DNA of 64,000 nucleotides from JADJWR01 sp964610575 (GTDB lineage: Bacteria; Pseudomonadota; Gammaproteobacteria; Burkholderiales; Burkholderiaceae_F), in assembly GCA_964610575.1 (NCBI GenBank), contig CAZSYX010000004.1:1-64000 (forward strand). The letters run 5' to 3'. The notes under the pieces are model-generated. The model was given only the letters and a program-made list of their open reading frames with translations. It was not told where the DNA came from and did not search any database. The position numbers were made by a program, and so were the translations under genes. This document shows positions 1 through 8,969 of the stretch, piece after piece. How positions within the stretch are numbered: the first letter of the stretch is position 1; every line of letters starts with the position of its first letter.

Positions 1-105
1 CGCCGCGACGCGCAGGCTCACGCGAACGGCATCATTCGTCATTGCGGCCACGTGCGGGGAGAGGTCGGCGCCAGCAGCGGGAATCCGGGCGGGATCGAAC
101 AAGAA

Positions 106-132
106 CAAACGGCGGGCTGTGCCCGCCGTTTG
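106..132 (-). terminator. Terminator hairpin after the TRAP operon
   Basis: A perfect 12-bp inverted repeat (arms 106-117 and 121-132, loop of 3) lies 20 bases beyond the dctM stop. Read on the minus strand it is followed by TTCTTGTTC, a T-rich tail, which fits an intrinsic terminator for dctP-dctQ-dctM. Read on the plus strand there is no T-tract. Confidence 0.75.
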
Positions 133-151
133 CGCTCCGTCAGATGGGGGC

Positions 152-2176
152 TTAGCGGCCGTACAGCACGCTCGGCAACCACAGGCCGATGCCGGGGAAG
201 ATGTATAGCAGCGCCAGCGCGATCACCTGGATCACCATGAACGGCATCATGCCGGCGAAGATCTGGTTCAGCGTCACGTGCTTCGGCGCCACCCCCTTCA
301 GATAGAAGGCGGCCATCGCCACCGGCGGCGAGAGGAAGGCGGTCTGCAGGTTCAGCGCGACCAGCAGGCCGAAGAACAGCGGGTCGATGCCGAACTTGGG
401 CAGCAGTGGAATGAAGATCGGCATGAAGATGACGATGATCTCGGTCCACTCCAGCGGCCAGCCCAGGATGAAGATGATGAACTGCGCCAGGATCATGAAC
501 TGCACCGGCGTCAGGCCCAGCGAGAGCACCCACTTCTCGACCAGATCCTGGCCGCCGAGCAGGGCGAAGGCGGCCGAAAAGATCGACGAGCCGACGAACA
601 GCCAGCACACCATGGCGCTCGTCTTCGCGGTCAGGAACGACGAGTCCTTGGCGATCACGCCGAGTTCCTTGATCGTGCGCAACAGCGGGCCGCTGTTGCC
701 GGACGGGGCTTTCGCGTGCGCGATGAAGCGGTAGATCGCCGCCAGGATGAAGCCGCCAAAGGCGCCGACCGCCGCCGCTTCGGTCGGTGTGGCCAGCCCG
801 AAAACGATCGACCCGAGAACCGAGAGGATCAGCAGCGCCAACGGAAAGAACGAGGACAGCAGCATCTTGAAGACTTCATGCCGCTGCCAGTTCCACTTCG
901 CGTACAGCGCCGCCAGCAGCGCAGCGCCCAAACCGAGCACACCCCAGAACCACGTCGGCACCGGCAACCGCTCGGCAGCGGGTTGCTCGGCGGGAGCCTT
1001 CTCAGCGGCCTTTTCCGCCACCTGCGCCTTTGCCGGCTCGGCAGTCTCCTTCTTCTCCTCAGCGCCGGCGCTGGGCGGCTCCTGCAGTCCCGTGCCTTCC
1101 TCCTTCGGCTCCTGCACCCCGCCGACCAAGCCCGCCGACTCTTCCTTGATTTCGGCGGAGATTTCGCCGCCGGCCTGCTCCAGTCCAGCGATGTTCTCGA
1201 CCACCACCGGCGCCGTCGCCGCCCGATAGGTAACGGCCAGAAGCGCTGCGACTGCCAGCAGCGGCAGCAATGAAACAAACAACTGCCTCAGCGCCACGGT
1301 CGAAGACACGCCGGCGCTGCCACCCGCAGCGCGCAGCAGGCCAGCGAGCGCGTTGGCGCCGCGCGCCGATAACGTCTGCGCGAAGGTCGGCAGCGTCACC
1401 TGGCGCTCCGCTTGCGAAAGCGGCGGCATCAGTCGCGGCTTGAACTTTGCCAGCACGATCACGTAGCCGACATACAGCGCAGCCAGCATGAAACCCGGGA
1501 AGAAGGCACCCGCATACAACTGCACCACCGACACGCCGGCAGTGGCACCGTAGACGATCAGCAGCACCGACGGCGGAATCAGGATGCCGAGGCAGCCGCC
1601 GGCGGTGATCGCGCCGGCCGAAACCCGGATGTCATAGCCGGCCCGCAGCATGGCCGGAAAGGCGAGCAGCCCCATCAACGTCACGACCGCGCCGACGATG
1701 CCGGTGGCGGTGGCAAAGATCGCGCAGGTGACGATGGTCGCCACCGCCAGCGAACCGGGCACGCGGGCCAGCGCCAGGTGCAGGCTCTTGAACAGCTTGT
1801 CGATCAGCGCCGCGCGTTCGACCAGGTAGCCCATGAACACGAACAGCGGAATCGCAATCAGTACGTCGTTCGACATCACCGAGTACGCGCGCTGCACCAT
1901 CAGGTCGAGCACCTGGCGGACGGCCAGATCCGGATTGACGCTGCGATAGGCCAGCCAGGCGAAGAACACACCCATGCCCATCAGCGTGAACGCCGTCGGA
2001 AAGCCGAGCATGATCGCCACCACGACCAGCGAAAGCATCAGCAGGCCGAGGTGGCCAAGGTCCTCCTTGGTCAGATGGCCGTCGATGATGTTGCCCCAGG
2101 GCGTGAAGATCGCCGTGGCGGCCAGCAGCACCGCCATCAGCGAGAAGCCGAACCACAATTCCTTGCGGATCTTCAT
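152..2176 (-). CDS. dctM: TRAP transporter large permease (DctM), enlarged
   Basis: Large membrane subunit of a tripartite (TRAP) secondary transporter, which imports organic acids using an ion gradient with the DctP and DctQ partners next door. The 674 residues are mostly hydrophobic helices with typical DctM segments such as GFPTAFTLMGMG near the start and GLATPTEAAAVGAFGG in the second half. Most DctM proteins have about 430 residues. Here an insert between roughly residues 295 and 420 holds two extra hydrophobic stretches flanking an Ala/Glu/Lys/Pro-rich hydrophilic loop. Its start overlaps the end of dctQ by four bases, so the two are probably translationally coupled. The substrate cannot be read from the sequence. 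Confidence 0.93.
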   Translation of the reverse strand: MKIRKELWFGFSLMAVLLAATAIFTPWGNIIDGHLTKEDLGHLGLLMLSLVVVAIMLGFPTAFTLMGMGVFFAWLAYRSVNPDLAVRQVLDLMVQRAYSVMSNDVLIAIPLFVFMGYLVERAALIDKLFKSLHLALARVPGSLAVATIVTCAIFATATGIVGAVVTLMGLLAFPAMLRAGYDIRVSAGAITAGGCLGILIPPSVLLIVYGATAGVSVVQLYAGAFFPGFMLAALYVGYVIVLAKFKPRLMPPLSQAERQVTLPTFAQTLSARGANALAGLLRAAGGSAGVSSTVALRQLFVSLLPLLAVAALLAVTYRAATAPVVVENIAGLEQAGGEISAEIKEESAGLVGGVQEPKEEGTGLQEPPSAGAEEKKETAEPAKAQVAEKAAEKAPAEQPAAERLPVPTWFWGVLGLGAALLAALYAKWNWQRHEVFKMLLSSFFPLALLILSVLGSIVFGLATPTEAAAVGAFGGFILAAIYRFIAHAKAPSGNSGPLLRTIKELGVIAKDSSFLTAKTSAMVCWLFVGSSIFSAAFALLGGQDLVEKWVLSLGLTPVQFMILAQFIIFILGWPLEWTEIIVIFMPIFIPLLPKFGIDPLFFGLLVALNLQTAFLSPPVAMAAFYLKGVAPKHVTLNQIFAGMMPFMVIQVIALALLYIFPGIGLWLPSVLYGR

Positions 2177-2796
2177 TTGGTCCGCTCCTGCTGCACGACG
2201 AGTTCATCGAGTTTTTCGATGTCTTCGTCCTTGACGTGGACCATTTCCTTCAGCTTGTCGACATCGACTTCCTCGACGTCCTCTTCGCGCGACGGCCACT
2301 CGCCCTGCTTGATGCAGATCACGCAGCGGATGATCTCGACGATGCCCTGCACCAGCAGGAACACGCCGGCAAGCGGAATGACCGTCTTGAACGGATAGAT
2401 CGGCGGGCCTTCGGCGGTAATGTTGGAGTGCTCGTTGATCGCCCACGACTCGGCCGCGTAGTAGTAGCCGGCATAGGTGAGCGCGAACACCCCGGGAATG
2501 AAGAACACGATGAACAGGATCAGATCGATGGTCGCCTGCGTGCGCGGCTCGAAGAACCCGTACAGCACATCGCCACGCACATGGCCGGACTTTGCCAGCG
2601 TGTAGGCGCCGGCCATCATGAACAGGGTGCCGTACATGATGATCATGACGTCGAAGGCCCAGGAGTGCGGATGGTCCAGCACATAGCGCGAGAACACTTC
2701 CCAGGAGATCATGCAAGTGAGCGCGACGATCAGCCAGGAAAACGACTGACCGACGAAGGTGCTGATCTTGTCGATCGTGAGAAGCAGTTTCTGCAT
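2173..2796 (-). CDS. dctQ: TRAP transporter small permease (DctQ)
   Basis: Small four-helix membrane subunit that pairs with DctM. I start it at the internal ATG (MQKLLLTIDKI, 207 residues) because the residues before it in the longer open frame are Gly/Pro/His-rich and unlike the family. The conserved W-EVFSRY motif is seen near residue 35 (ISWEVFSRYVL). The C-terminus is an acidic, charged tail (EEDVEEVDVDKLKEMVHVKDEDIEKL, given here only as a description of composition: Glu/Asp/Lys) that looks helical and is unusual for the family. It lies between dctP and dctM in one minus-strand operon. Confidence 0.9.
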   Translation of the reverse strand: MQKLLLTIDKISTFVGQSFSWLIVALTCMISWEVFSRYVLDHPHSWAFDVMIIMYGTLFMMAGAYTLAKSGHVRGDVLYGFFEPRTQATIDLILFIVFFIPGVFALTYAGYYYAAESWAINEHSNITAEGPPIYPFKTVIPLAGVFLLVQGIVEIIRCVICIKQGEWPSREEDVEEVDVDKLKEMVHVKDEDIEKLDELVVQQERTK

Positions 2797-2820
2797 GTTC
2801 TGGCCCGCCAAGAGAAACCA

Positions 2821-2845
2821 GCCACCCGGACCGTGCCCGGATGGC
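2821..2845. repeat. Hairpin between dctP and dctQ
   Basis: Nine-base arms (2821-2829 and 2837-2845) with one mismatch enclose a 7-base loop, between the dctP stop and the dctQ start. There is no T-tract, so it is not an obvious terminator. Hairpins at this place in binding-protein transporter operons often stabilise the upstream message and lower permease expression; that role is inferred here. Confidence 0.45.
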
Positions 2846-2867
2846 CGGTGACTGGTGCGAAAGGCCC

Positions 2868-4007
2868 TCAAGCTTTCTTGGGCTCAGCCTTCTTGGCGCC
2901 GAAGAAATGGATCACGGCCATGCGACGGCTGACGTAGGTGTCCTGGTCCCATTTCACGGCGCGCTCGGCGAACGCCCTCTGCGACTCGGCGATCTCCTTG
3001 AACAGGGCGTTTTCCGCCGATTTCTTCACCAGTATCGCGTCCCACAGCGTGAGTTGGTCCTGCAGCACCGGATCCGGGGTCTTGTAGAACCTGACCTTGT
3101 CCTTGGTCTGCAACTCGATGTAGTCCTTGGAATAACGATCGATAGCTTTCCAGGACATGTCGGCGGACGCTGCCTCCACGGCATTGGCAATGATCGCCTT
3201 CATTTTCGCCGGCAGCGCGTCGTACTTGGTCTTGTTGAACGTGATCTCGAACGTTTCGGCGCTCTGATGGTAGCTCTGCAGCATGCAGACCTTGGACACA
3301 TCCGGGAAGCCCAGGATGCGGTCGGAGGTGGCATTGTTGAATTCGGCCCCATCGAGCAGGCCACGGTCCATGGCCGGCACGATCTCGCCGCCGGGAAGTG
3401 CATTGACCGCAGCACCCATCGCGGTGAACAAGTCGATTGCCAGGCCGTTGGTGCGGAACTTCAGGCCCTTGAAATCCGCCGTCTTGGTGATCGGTTTCTT
3501 GTACCAGCCAAGCGGCTGCGTCGCCATCGGGCCGTAAAGGAAAGACACCACATTGCCGCCGATGGAAGCGTAGAGCTTCGTCAGCAGTTCCTGGCCGCCG
3601 CCATACTTGTGCCAGGCGAGAAGCATGTTGGCGTCCATGCCGAATGCGGGGCCCGAATTCCACAGCGCCAGCGCGTTCTGCTTGCCGTAGTTGTAGCCCA
3701 ATACTCCATGCCCGCCATCCAGCGTCCCCTTGGACACCGCGTCCAACAGCCCGAACGCAGGGACCACCGCACCGGCCGGCAGCACCTCGATCTTCAGGTC
3801 GCCGCCGGTCATGTCGTTCACTTTCTTGGCGTAGTCCAGCGCGTACTCGTGGAAGATGTCCTTCGACGGCCAGGTGCTCTGCCAGCGCATCGAGATCGGG
3901 CCGGTCTGGCCCTTGGCGATCATCGGCGTGCCGAGCGCCGCCGCCGCTGCCGCGCCCATGAACTTGCGCCGCGCCGGTCTTGCGTCCTTGCTCTTGAGGA
4001 AGTCCAT
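2868..4007 (-). CDS. dctP: TRAP transporter substrate-binding protein (DctP family)
   Basis: Periplasmic binding protein that captures the substrate and delivers it to DctQM. The start at 4007 is chosen because a good Shine-Dalgarno (AAGGAGA) sits seven bases upstream; the open frame extends 37 codons further but without family similarity. The 379-residue product begins with a twin-arginine-like signal (ARPARRKFMGAAAAAALG), suggesting export by Tat. The mature part (MRWQSTWPSKDIFHEYA, then LKIEVLPAGAVVPAFGLLDAV) resembles the TakP type that binds 2-oxo acids or similar monocarboxylates, so an organic acid is the likely ligand. It is the first gene of the operon and has a candidate promoter at 4124-4152. 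Confidence 0.93.
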   Translation of the reverse strand: MDFLKSKDARPARRKFMGAAAAAALGTPMIAKGQTGPISMRWQSTWPSKDIFHEYALDYAKKVNDMTGGDLKIEVLPAGAVVPAFGLLDAVSKGTLDGGHGVLGYNYGKQNALALWNSGPAFGMDANMLLAWHKYGGGQELLTKLYASIGGNVVSFLYGPMATQPLGWYKKPITKTADFKGLKFRTNGLAIDLFTAMGAAVNALPGGEIVPAMDRGLLDGAEFNNATSDRILGFPDVSKVCMLQSYHQSAETFEITFNKTKYDALPAKMKAIIANAVEAASADMSWKAIDRYSKDYIELQTKDKVRFYKTPDPVLQDQLTLWDAILVKKSAENALFKEIAESQRAFAERAVKWDQDTYVSRRMAVIHFFGAKKAEPKKA

Positions 4008-4075
4008 TGTCGTCTCCTTGGTAAGAAACTTCCGGTTCAATCTGCCTGCGGTCCAGAACTGTGGTGCGTCGACAC

Positions 4076-4097
4076 CTGGCGACCGTCCGGTCGCCAG
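4076..4097. promoter_or_regulatory. Inverted repeat in the dctP leader
   Basis: A perfect 10-bp inverted repeat (CTGGCGACCG, 2 bases, CGGTCGCCAG) lies about 70 bases upstream of the dctP start and downstream of the candidate promoter. It has no T-tract on either strand. It could be an operator or a leader hairpin; the sequence alone does not decide. Confidence 0.4.
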
Positions 4098-4123
4098 CGA
4101 GCCGTGGGCGGAAACCACGCCTA

Positions 4124-4152
4124 ACTATAGACTCAGAAGAAGCCAACTCCAA
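4124..4152 (-). promoter_or_regulatory. Candidate sigma-70 promoter for the TRAP operon
   Basis: On the minus strand TTGGAG (4147-4152) and TATAGT (4124-4129) are separated by exactly 17 bases. The -35 element lies in the last codons of trkA. Transcription would start near 4117, giving a leader of about 110 bases that contains the inverted repeat at 4076-4097. This would let dctPQM be expressed separately from trkA, which reads in the same direction. Confidence 0.45.
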
Positions 4153-5545
4153 CCTGGAACATCTTTTCGACGCGGGCAATCATTCGCTTGTTGGCGACGA
4201 AGACGATCAGGTGGTCCTCGGGCTCGATCACCGTGTCGTGATGCGCCATCAGCACGCGGGCGTCGGCGCCGGTGCCACGGATCACCGCACCGATGGTCGC
4301 CCCCTTCGGCAGCTCGATCTGCTCGACGCGGCGGCCCACCACCTTCGAGCTTTTCGAGTCGCCGTGGGCGATGATCTCGAGCGCCTCGGCCGCGCCGCGC
4401 CGCAGGCTGTGCGCGGCGACCACGTCGCCGCGGCGGACGTACTTGAGCAGGTTCGACAGCGTGGCGTGGCTGGGCGAGATGGCGATGTCGATCTGGCCGC
4501 CCTGCATCAGCTCGCCGTAGCTCCTGCGGTTGATCAGCGCGATCGTTCGCCGCGCGCCCATCCGCTTGGCGAGCAGGGCGCTCATGATGTTGTTCTCGTC
4601 GTCGTTGGTGAGGGCGGCGAACAGGTCGCATTCGGCGACCGCTTCCTCGTTCAGCAGGTCCTCGTCGGTGGCGTCGCCGTTGAGCACCAGCGTCCGGTTC
4701 GACAGCTGCGCCGCCAAATATTCGCAGCGGCGCTTGTTGGACTCGATGATCTTGACGTTGAAGCCCGCGCCCCGGTCGATGCCCTCGCCGGTGTCCAGCG
4801 CCCGCGCCAGCCGCAGGCCGATGTTGCCGCCGCCGGCGATGATCACCCGCTTCACCGGCTTGTCCATGCGGCGCAGCTCGCGCATGACGGTGCGGATGTG
4901 CTGGCTGCCGGCGAGGAAGAACACCTCGTCGCCGGGCTGGATCATCGTCGAGCCCTCGCACTGGATCGAACGGTCGTTGCGGAAGATGGCGACGATGCGG
5001 GTGTCCACGCCCGGGATGTGCTTGCGCAGGTCCTGGATCGGGTGCGACACCAGCGGGCCGCCGGCGAAGGTGCGCACCGCGATCAGGCTCGCCCGGCCGT
5101 CGGCGAAGTCGAGCACCTGCAGCGCCTCGGGAAACTCGATCAGCCGCAGCAGCATGTCGGTGACGCTCTGCTCCGGCCAGATGATGTGGCTGACGCGGAA
5201 ACCCTCGTCGCCGAGGAGCCGCGGGTGCTGCTGCAGCTCGGTGTTGCGCACGCGGGCGATGCGTGTTGGCACGTTGTAGACGTCGGCGGCGATCTTGCAG
5301 GCGACCAGGTTGACCTCGTCGATCGCGGTCACCGCGATCAGCATGTCGGCGTCGACGGCGCCGGCGTCCTTCAGCAGCGACGGCTGGGTGGCGTTGCCGA
5401 CCAGGCCGCGCAGGTCGTAGCGGCTCTGCAGGTCGGCGACGCGGACCGGATCACTGTCGATCACCGTGATGTCGTTTGCCTCCGACACGAGGCTCTCGGC
5501 CACCGAGGTGCCGACCCGGCCGGCGCCGAGGATGATGATCTTCAT
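4133..5545 (-). CDS. trkA: Trk potassium uptake regulatory subunit TrkA
   Basis: Cytoplasmic NAD(H)-binding ring protein that gates the TrkH potassium channel. The 470 residues show the duplicated architecture of the full-length family: a Rossmann/KTN fold at the start (IIILGAGRVGTSVAESL), a TrkA-C domain, a second KTN fold from about residue 234 (VIIAGGGNIGLRLARAL) and a second TrkA-C domain to the end. The ATG start gives the dinucleotide motif at the very N-terminus as expected. It follows ntrX in the same direction with a 135-base gap. Its channel partner trkH is not adjacent but lies 26 kb away at 31410-32879, whereas the two often sit together in related bacteria. Confidence 0.96.
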   Translation of the reverse strand: MKIIILGAGRVGTSVAESLVSEANDITVIDSDPVRVADLQSRYDLRGLVGNATQPSLLKDAGAVDADMLIAVTAIDEVNLVACKIAADVYNVPTRIARVRNTELQQHPRLLGDEGFRVSHIIWPEQSVTDMLLRLIEFPEALQVLDFADGRASLIAVRTFAGGPLVSHPIQDLRKHIPGVDTRIVAIFRNDRSIQCEGSTMIQPGDEVFFLAGSQHIRTVMRELRRMDKPVKRVIIAGGGNIGLRLARALDTGEGIDRGAGFNVKIIESNKRRCEYLAAQLSNRTLVLNGDATDEDLLNEEAVAECDLFAALTNDDENNIMSALLAKRMGARRTIALINRRSYGELMQGGQIDIAISPSHATLSNLLKYVRRGDVVAAHSLRRGAAEALEIIAHGDSKSSKVVGRRVEQIELPKGATIGAVIRGTGADARVLMAHHDTVIEPEDHLIVFVANKRMIARVEKMFQVGVGFF

Positions 5546-5680
5546 CCCCGCCCGCTCGATTGGTGCGCCGGTGCCGGTCGCCTGCCGTCGCGGAAAGGGA
5601 AGTGCCCTCGCGGCAGGCTCGGCAGTCCACCATTGCGGTGGCGGCCCGGCGGACGCATCGGCTGCGCCGCTGTGCTCGGG

Positions 5681-6442
5681 TCAGCGATCGCCGCCCTCGG
5701 CCGGCTGCGGCAGCGGTTCGCCGGCCGCGGGCTCCTCGGCGCCCTGCGTGCGCCGGTTGCCGCGCACCAGCTCGATGCCGAGCTGCTTGAGCTTGCGATA
5801 GAGGTGCGTGCGCTCCAGGCCGGCACGATCGGCCACCCGGGTCATCGAGTAGGACTCGCGCGCCAGGTGGTATTCGAAGTAGACGCGCTCGAACTGGTCG
5901 CGTGCTTCGCGCAGCGGCTGGTCGAGCGCCACCGAGGCAGCGTTTGCCGGCGGCGCGGGCGGCGCTGGCGCGGCCACCTCGCGCGCTTCCGCGGCGGCCG
6001 GTCGTGCCTCGTCGCCGCGTGGGGCGACGCCGGCGAGCGGCTGCGCAGCGCTGGCCGCCATCATGCCGAGCCTCGACTTGCCCCGCTCGAGCCCGCTGCG
6101 CACGGCGGCCAGCAGGCGCGCCAGCGCTATCGGCTTCTCGAGAAAGTCGAGCGCGCCGAAACGGGTGGCCTCGACCGCGGTATCGATGGTCGCGTGACCA
6201 GACATCATGATCACCGGCATCGTCAGCTGTCCGCTGGCCGCCCACTCCTTGAGCAGCGTCACGCCGTCGGTGTCGGGCATCCAGATGTCGAGCAGCACCA
6301 GGTCGGGCATCTCGGCCTGGCGCAGCGCGCGCGCCGCCGCGGCGTTCTCGGCCGTCAGCACCGCGTGGCCCTCGTCGGAAAGGATCTCCGACAGCAGTTC
6401 GCGAATCCCGATTTCGTCGTCGACAACCAGAATGGTGGACAT
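5681..6442 (-). CDS. NtrX-like response regulator lacking the AAA+ domain
   Basis: Response regulator of the sensor kinase encoded just upstream. A receiver domain fills about residues 1-120, with the acidic pair DD at 8-9 and the phosphoacceptor Asp52 (LVLLDIWMPD). After an Ala/Pro-rich linker comes a Fis-type helix-turn-helix near residues 185-225 (VADRAGLERTHLYRKLKQLGI). The central sigma-54-activating ATPase of classical NtrX (about 450 residues) is missing: the protein has 253 residues and no Walker motifs. It therefore probably binds DNA as a simple activator or repressor rather than opening sigma-54 promoters. A Pro/Gln/Glu-rich tail ends the protein. Confidence 0.88.
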   Translation of the reverse strand: MSTILVVDDEIGIRELLSEILSDEGHAVLTAENAAAARALRQAEMPDLVLLDIWMPDTDGVTLLKEWAASGQLTMPVIMMSGHATIDTAVEATRFGALDFLEKPIALARLLAAVRSGLERGKSRLGMMAASAAQPLAGVAPRGDEARPAAAEAREVAAPAPPAPPANAASVALDQPLREARDQFERVYFEYHLARESYSMTRVADRAGLERTHLYRKLKQLGIELVRGNRRTQGAEEPAAGEPLPQPAEGGDR

Positions 6443-6592
6443 GTTCGGCAGTCAGCGCCTGTGCTTGACCGGCGTCAGTTGGGGTGGCGGCATGATGGCC
6501 GGCCAAGCGGATGGGCGGCGCCGAACGCGCACGATTGCGGCCGCTGCAGCGGCCGCGGGCAACACGCACTGACCTTTGTTCGCATCTTCACT

Positions 6593-8902
6593 TCAGTGGA
6601 CCGACGCCGTTGCATCGGCGATTGCCTGCGCGGCCTCATCGGCGAGGCGGCGGAACACGATCGTCACCGCTGCACCGCCCGCACCGAGGTTCGCCAGTTC
6701 GATGCGCGCGTCATGCTCCTCCACGATCTTCTTCACTATCGGCAAGCCGAGACCCGTGCCGCTGGGCTTGGTCGTCACGTAAGGCTCGAAGGCGCGGCGA
6801 AGTATATTCGCTGCGAACCCCGGCCCATTGTCCTCGACGGTCAGGCGCACCGCCTGTGCCGCTGCGCCGGCGTGCGCCGACAGCGCCTCGGTGCGCACCG
6901 TCACTCGCGGTGGCCGAGTGCCGCCTTGCGCCGCTTCCTGCGCGTTGGCCAGCAGGTTGTGCACCACCTGGCGCAGCTGCGTCGCGTCGCCCCGTATGCG
7001 CGGCAGGCCGCTGGCCAGTTCCAGCCGCAGCGGCACATCGCCGCTGGCGCCGCGCTCGGCGCCATAGAGCGCCGCCAGTTCCTCGACCAGTCCGTTCAGG
7101 TCCAGCGGCGCCAGGTGCGCCGGTGGCACGCGCGCGTAGTTGCGGAAATCGTCGACCATGCGCTTCATCGCGGCGACCTGGTTGACGATGGTTTTCGCGC
7201 CGCGCGTCAGCACGGCCGCGTCCTCGAGCGAAAGCCGCTTCACCAGCTTCATTTCCAGACGCTCGGCGGCAAGCTGGATCGGCGTCAGCGGGTTCTTGAT
7301 CTCGTGCGCCAGGCGGCGCGCCACCTCGCCCCAGGCCAGCGCCCGCTGGGCGGAGATCACCTGCGTGATGTCGTCGAACACGACCACGTAGCCGGGGCCG
7401 TCCTCGAGCGGCAGCTGCGAGCCGCGCGCCAGCAGCGACAGCGTCTCGCCGTCGACCGCGGAGGAGCGCTTGATCTCGATCTGCCGTTGCCAGGACTCGT
7501 TCGGCAAAGTGGCCAGTGACTGGTCCGCCAGTGCGGCCTCCACCTGGCTGGCGAACTCGGGCACCAGCTCGGCCAGCTTGCGGCCGCCGGCGGCCAGCGG
7601 CAGGCCGAGGATGCGACTGGCGCCATGGTTGGCGGTGACGAGCCGCAGCTCGCGGTCGAGCACGATCACGCCCGCCGACAGGTTGGTCAGCACGCGTTCG
7701 AGATAGGCGCGCGCGTTTTCCAGTTCGCGCGAGCGCGCCTCGACGGCGTCGCGCGCCTCCGACAGCTGGCGCGTCATCGCGTTGAACGACTGGGTCAGGT
7801 CGTTCAGTTCGTCCTTGCCGGCGAATTCGCGCAGGCGGCGGAAGTTGCCCTCGGCCACTGCCTTGGTGCCCTCGGCGACCTGCACCAGCGGCGCGGTCAT
7901 CGAGCTGGCGAGCAGGATGCCGCCGGCCACCGCCGCAAACACGGCAAGGATCAGCGTCAGTGTCAGCGTCACGGTGTAGATCTGCTTGAGCCCGCTGCGG
8001 GCGAGCGACAGTTCCTGGTAGTCGCGGTAGCCGCTTTGCAGCGCCGCAGCGTTGGCGGCAACCGTCGGCGGCAGCCGCTGGGTCATCTGCAGGAAACGTG
8101 GCTCGGCGCGGCGCGGCGCGAGGCTCGGCGCCGAGGGTTCGGCGCGAAAGGCTTCGCGCAACTGGCTGCCGGCGAGGCCGGGGGAGGCACCGAGCGCCGG
8201 GATCGCCACCAGCACCCGCGTGCGCACGCCGGCGCGCTCGTCGGTGGCCAGCGGATCGCCCTCGATCAGCGCCAGCTGCCGCTGCGTGCGAGCCAGGTTC
8301 AGATCCGCGGCCGACGGCAACTCGGGCACCCAGCTCGCGGGGCGCTGGCCTGAAGAGCCGACCAGCTGGCCGCTGCCACTGATCAGCAGCGCCTCCTGGA
8401 TGCCGGCACCTTCGCGGGCGCGATCGAGGGCAGCCAGCTGCATTGATTCCGGCACCTCGGCCAAGTCCAGCGCGATGGTGCGCGCCTTGGTGGTCAGGTC
8501 GGCAAGCTGCGCTTCGAGCGCGGCGCGGCCGATCGACAGGCCCGATTCCAGCGCCCGGTCGACCCGGACGTCGAACCACGACTCGATCGAGCGCGACAGG
8601 AACTGGACCGACACCACGTAGATCAGCGCGCCGGGCAGCACGCCCATCATCGCGAAGGCGACCGCGAAGCGCGCCATCAGCTTGGCGCCGAAGCGGCGCG
8701 CGCGGTAGCGGCGCACCACCCGACCGACGAGCGCCAGCACGAGCACCAGCAGCGCCGCCGCGATGGCGCCGTTGATTGCCAGCAGCAGCGGGTAGTGGCG
8801 GCCGAAGGTCGCCGTGCTGCTCGCCGCCGAGGCGAGCAGGAACAGCGCGACGCCGCCCAGTGCGAGCGCGGTGATGAACGAGTAGCGGATCAGCGGCGAC
8901 AT
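6593..8902 (-). CDS. ntrY: NtrY-like membrane sensor histidine kinase
   Basis: Membrane sensor kinase, partner of the response regulator that follows it. Order of parts in 769 residues: two N-terminal membrane helices (from residue 8 and from about 43), a third helix near 85, an extracytoplasmic region, another helix near 320, a HAMP linker, a PAS domain (from about 400), the phosphorylation helix with the H-box HEIKNPLTP near residue 532, and an ATPase domain with N-box (NLLANAQEA), G1 (DNGPGF) and G2 (GTGLGLPIVKKI). NtrY kinases respond to nitrogen status or redox signals in other bacteria; the signal here is not evident. It lies between DUF4390 and the regulator gene. Confidence 0.94.
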   Translation of the reverse strand: MSPLIRYSFITALALGGVALFLLASAASSTATFGRHYPLLLAINGAIAAALLVLVLALVGRVVRRYRARRFGAKLMARFAVAFAMMGVLPGALIYVVSVQFLSRSIESWFDVRVDRALESGLSIGRAALEAQLADLTTKARTIALDLAEVPESMQLAALDRAREGAGIQEALLISGSGQLVGSSGQRPASWVPELPSAADLNLARTQRQLALIEGDPLATDERAGVRTRVLVAIPALGASPGLAGSQLREAFRAEPSAPSLAPRRAEPRFLQMTQRLPPTVAANAAALQSGYRDYQELSLARSGLKQIYTVTLTLTLILAVFAAVAGGILLASSMTAPLVQVAEGTKAVAEGNFRRLREFAGKDELNDLTQSFNAMTRQLSEARDAVEARSRELENARAYLERVLTNLSAGVIVLDRELRLVTANHGASRILGLPLAAGGRKLAELVPEFASQVEAALADQSLATLPNESWQRQIEIKRSSAVDGETLSLLARGSQLPLEDGPGYVVVFDDITQVISAQRALAWGEVARRLAHEIKNPLTPIQLAAERLEMKLVKRLSLEDAAVLTRGAKTIVNQVAAMKRMVDDFRNYARVPPAHLAPLDLNGLVEELAALYGAERGASGDVPLRLELASGLPRIRGDATQLRQVVHNLLANAQEAAQGGTRPPRVTVRTEALSAHAGAAAQAVRLTVEDNGPGFAANILRRAFEPYVTTKPSGTGLGLPIVKKIVEEHDARIELANLGAGGAAVTIVFRRLADEAAQAIADATASVH

Positions 8903-8969
8903 GGTGCGATTCGGTCAGGCCGGCCAACGCAGTTCCGGCAACCGCTGGTGCCGACCGCGCCGCGCCCGG

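Noticed and set aside
1..42. A possible minus-strand gene start (ATG at 40-42, MTNDAVRVSLRVAA)
   Set aside because: Only 14 codons lie in the window and no ribosome site is seen, so it cannot be supported.
4061..7519. Very long plus-strand open frame opposite trkA, ntrX and ntrY
   Set aside because: The minus-strand genes have clear family motifs; the open frame is a by-product of high GC codon bias. The same holds for long frames opposite the LysM-smg block (15265-18240), gdhB (35150-37906), the mmd operon (41157-43856) and kup (47274-49838).
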